Part shown: piece by piece, positions 61,774 to 64,000 of the stretch | Position numbering within the stretch: the stretch's first letter is position 1 | How the letters are laid out: each line of letters starts with the position of its first letter | Assembly: GCA_037130755.1 (NCBI GenBank) | Contig: JBAXSI010000013.1 | Span: 1-64,000 of the forward strand | Source of the DNA: UBA10649 sp037130755 | GTDB taxonomy: Bacteria; Actinomycetota; Actinomycetes; S36-B12 | Direction of reading: 5' to 3' | Length of the DNA stretch: 64,000 bases | Program-made: the position numbers and the translations under genes | Notes under the pieces: model-generated | What the model saw: only the letters and a program-made list of their open reading frames with translations | What the model was told of the DNA's origin: nothing | Databases searched by the model: none

Positions 61774-63174
61774 TCACAGGAGGGGGGACGACCGATGGAT
61801 GAGCCCCTGCTCCGGCCCCGCCCAGGGGTCCCACTGCACCGGAGCGAGATCGGCCGGCACCATCAGCTCGCGGGTGCGGTCCAGGTGGAGTGCATCGAGT
61901 TCGGGCAGCGGATCGCTGCTTACCGCCAGGCCCCTGAGGCTGGTGACGTACTCCTGCCAGGGCCCTGGCCGCTCGACCTGGGGGCGCACCAGAACACAGT
62001 CAGGGTCGTTCACCCACAGACGTCCGTGCATCCAGGCCCGCGCGCGTCCTGCGGCGAGAGCGCTTCGCATACCCGGTTGGCTGATGTCGTCGAGCGGGGG
62101 CTCCCACTCCGGCATCACGTCCGGACTGATGCGCATCGCGTCCACGAGTCCGATGCTGGCCAACAGCGGCGCACCACAGCCGAGAATCACGGCATCCTCA
62201 CCGGCACCTTGCCGGATCAGCTCCAGACCCCGCCGATATGCCTCGATCGCCGTGATGTCGTCATGGCGTCGCCCCTCCATCGCACCGGCATAGATGAAGT
62301 CGATCTTGTGGAATACGAAACCCCGCTCGCGAAGGGTGGCGAACATCCCGACCAGGTGCTCGGCCGCGTCTGGATGCGTGACGTCGAGGACGCGAATCCG
62401 CTGGCCCCAGTGGTGCTCAGCAGCGACGACGCCCGGGATGAGCCAGTCCGGATGCTTGTGTGCGAGGTCGGACTTCTCTCCCACCATGAACGGCGCGGTC
62501 CACAGTCCTGGCGTCCTGCCGGCATCCCGGATGCGACGAGCAAGGCCATCGAGATCACCGAAGGCGGGGCGGTACTCGAGCCAGTCGCCGATGTCCTTCT
62601 GGTATCCATCATCAATCTGGACGACGTCGATGCCCAGATCCGATTGGTCGATGACCGCAAGGTTCGCGAGGATGTCGTCAGCGGTGACGGTGTTCCAGTA
62701 CGTGTACCAGGAGCACCAGCCGGCCGGCAGCGCCTTCAGGTCGGACACCACCAGTCGGCGGGCCAGGAGTTCCGCCACCGCCGCCAGCCCCGCGTCCAAC
62801 GACGACGCACGGAGTCGGTCCACCTCGCCGGTAGCCGCGACGACGACCCGGTCAGCCTCGCGCCTGGCGCGGATCGAGGCCACGTCGATGTCGGGCTGCG
62901 GGCTGAAGAAGATCTCGGCCGAGTAGTCCTCGTTCACCAAGGCCAGCAGACCCTCGCCCTGGAAACCGTCCTCCGGACCGGGCATCTCGGGCCGGAACCC
63001 CATGGCCTGCCAGATGTCCTTCCGGGGGCGAGGAGAATGCTCGATGGTTGCCGGGTACACACCAGCAGGGCTCCACGACTGCCAGCCGTGCTCGTACACG
63101 AACATCGAGTCCGCCGAGTCGGCCGATTCATGGATGTCGCCGAACGTGGAGGACGCAGAGGGGTTCACAAGCAC
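61774..63174 (-). CDS. GH36-type alpha-galactosidase
   Basis: 466 residues from GTG 63174 (GTG 63168 also possible). GH36 TIM-barrel core: GWQSWSPAG, WCSWYTYWN, IDVVQIDDGYQ, GLWTAPFMV, KIDFIYAG (nucleophile Asp), and DAMRISPDV (acid/base Asp). It lacks the N-terminal beta-domain (~250 residues) of standard ~700-residue enzymes, so it is a short form. No signal peptide: it acts on imported substrate. It releases terminal alpha-galactose. Confidence 0.87.
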   Translation of the reverse strand: MLVNPSASSTFGDIHESADSADSMFVYEHGWQSWSPAGVYPATIEHSPRPRKDIWQAMGFRPEMPGPEDGFQGEGLLALVNEDYSAEIFFSPQPDIDVASIRARREADRVVVAATGEVDRLRASSLDAGLAAVAELLARRLVVSDLKALPAGWCSWYTYWNTVTADDILANLAVIDQSDLGIDVVQIDDGYQKDIGDWLEYRPAFGDLDGLARRIRDAGRTPGLWTAPFMVGEKSDLAHKHPDWLIPGVVAAEHHWGQRIRVLDVTHPDAAEHLVGMFATLRERGFVFHKIDFIYAGAMEGRRHDDITAIEAYRRGLELIRQGAGEDAVILGCGAPLLASIGLVDAMRISPDVMPEWEPPLDDISQPGMRSALAAGRARAWMHGRLWVNDPDCVLVRPQVERPGPWQEYVTSLRGLAVSSDPLPELDALHLDRTRELMVPADLAPVQWDPWAGPEQGLIHRSSPLL

Positions 63175-63223
63175 CGGAGGCTAATCGACGTGGTGCTGGC
63201 ATCGCGGAGAGAGGGTGGCATCC

Positions 63224-64000
63224 GTGGCATCTGAAAGTCGGTTTGCTATCCCGCGACTGCCGGAACTCGCTTTCGGCGGCGACTGGAATCCTGAGCAGTG
63301 GGAACCTGCAATCTGGGACGAGGACCTTCGGCTGATGCAGGAGGCCGGAGTCAATCTCGTCACAGTGGGCGTGTTCTCCTGGGCGCAACTGGAGCCAACA
63401 CCGGGGCAGTACGAGTTCGGCTGGCTCGACACCGTCCTCGACAAGTGCGCAACGGCCGGAATCCGCGTCGACCTTGCGACCGGAACGGCATCGCCACCAC
63501 CGTGGCTGGGCCACCGCTGGCCTGAGTCACTTCCCATGGACGACATAGGAACCCGTCTGGTCTACGGGGCAAGGCAGCAGTACTGCCCGTCCTCGCCCGC
63601 GTATCGCGACAAGGCCCTGGCTCTTGCTGAGCAAGTGTCGTCCAGGTACGCCGACCATGAAGCGGTCGTGATGTGGCACGTCGGCAACGAGTACGGAGCG
63701 CATACGCCGGCCTGCTGGTGCGACATCTCCGCGGAGGCCTTCCGCGACTGGCTCGCCAAGCGCTACGACACGCTCGACGAGGTCAATGCGGCCTGGTCCA
63801 CGGCCTTCTGGTCGCAGCGGCTCTCCGACTGGTCCGAGGTCATCCCGCCGCGCCGCACGCCCTATTTCCCCAATCCGACGCACCAGTTGGACTTCCAGCG
63901 CTTCTCGTCCGACGCGCTGCTCGGCCTGTTCCTCGCTGAGCGAGACGTCATCCGGTCTCACTCGCCTGCCGACAAGCCCATCACCACGAACTTCATGCGC
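63224..64000 (+). CDS. GH42 beta-galactosidase, N-terminal part (3' end outside window)
   Basis: 259 residues are visible, frame open to the window end. GTG 63224 is preferred (AGGG 8 bases upstream); GTG 63215 would add three residues. GH42 marks: LAFGGDWNPEQW, FSWAQLEPTPG, ATGTASPPPWL, and acid/base Glu156 in MWHVGNEYGAH, followed by CWCDI. No signal peptide, so cytosolic. It is divergent from the GH36 gene with 49 bases between starts, suggesting shared control. Confidence 0.92.
   Translation, partial: MASESRFAIPRLPELAFGGDWNPEQWEPAIWDEDLRLMQEAGVNLVTVGVFSWAQLEPTPGQYEFGWLDTVLDKCATAGIRVDLATGTASPPPWLGHRWPESLPMDDIGTRLVYGARQQYCPSSPAYRDKALALAEQVSSRYADHEAVVMWHVGNEYGAHTPACWCDISAEAFRDWLAKRYDTLDEVNAAWSTAFWSQRLSDWSEVIPPRRTPYFPNPTHQLDFQRFSSDALLGLFLAERDVIRSHSPADKPITTNFMR

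Overview
The window is high-GC (about two thirds by eye), gene-dense DNA from an actinobacterium (class Actinomycetes). Evidence is the actinobacterial marker genes (DUF2530, DUF3027, DUF2771, CspB with a long tail, actinobacterial SerC, IdeR, XPB-type helicase with its helicase-associated partner), GTG starts, many apparently leaderless starts, and a mycobacterial-type LexA box. The genus cannot be fixed. Both ends cut a gene. No rRNA, tRNA, CRISPR array, IS element or prophage was seen, and no stretch longer than 300 bases lacks a gene.

Layout. 1-11.4 kb: housekeeping and accessory enzymes (aldo/keto reductase end, SGNH hydrolase, cupin, membrane alpha/beta-hydrolase, PLP decarboxylase, glycerate kinase, Na+/H+ antiporter, DODA dioxygenase, MMPL transporter). 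11.4-14.1 kb: a tmsA-tmsB (bfaA-bfaB) pair for 10-methyl branched fatty acids. 14.2-30.1 kb: a complete group 2a (Huc-type) [NiFe]-hydrogenase cluster, all on the + strand: DUF1641, hypA, hypB, hucS, hucL, protease, small ORF, TPR, 119-aa ORF, NifU-like, NHL, a PAS-GGDEF-EAL protein, then hypF-C-D-E. It should oxidise H2, possibly at trace levels. 30.1-35.5 kb: ideR, photolyase, a ParA plus ribbon-helix-helix pair, an MFS exporter, pdxH. 35.5-54.6 kb: a conserved actinobacterial neighbourhood (citA, serC, MFS, secreted propeller, NCS2 permease, DUF2530/3027/2771, csp, helicase-associated protein, XPB, ClC). It is interrupted at 46.9-51.6 kb by a LexA-controlled 13E12-type HNH gene and a three-gene N-acylamino acid racemase / GNAT / M20 set. 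54.6-64 kb: a carbohydrate locus with a DeoR regulator, lipoprotein binding protein, two unusually large ABC permeases, GlpD, a GH36 alpha-galactosidase and a divergent GH42 beta-galactosidase.

Four ideas go beyond routine annotation. (i) A c-di-GMP enzyme lies inside the hydrogenase cluster. (ii) The racemase/GNAT/M20 set matches the reported D-to-L amino acid conversion pathway. (iii) The last 10 kb looks built to use galactosylglycerols, since GH36, GH42 and GlpD together would take alpha-Gal-beta-Gal-glycerol to galactose and DHAP. (iv) A perfect SOS box overlaps the start codon of the HNH gene. Structural patterns include five convergent gene pairs that share a palindromic CTAG as both stop codons, and two related long palindromes at 21.5 and 34.7 kb.
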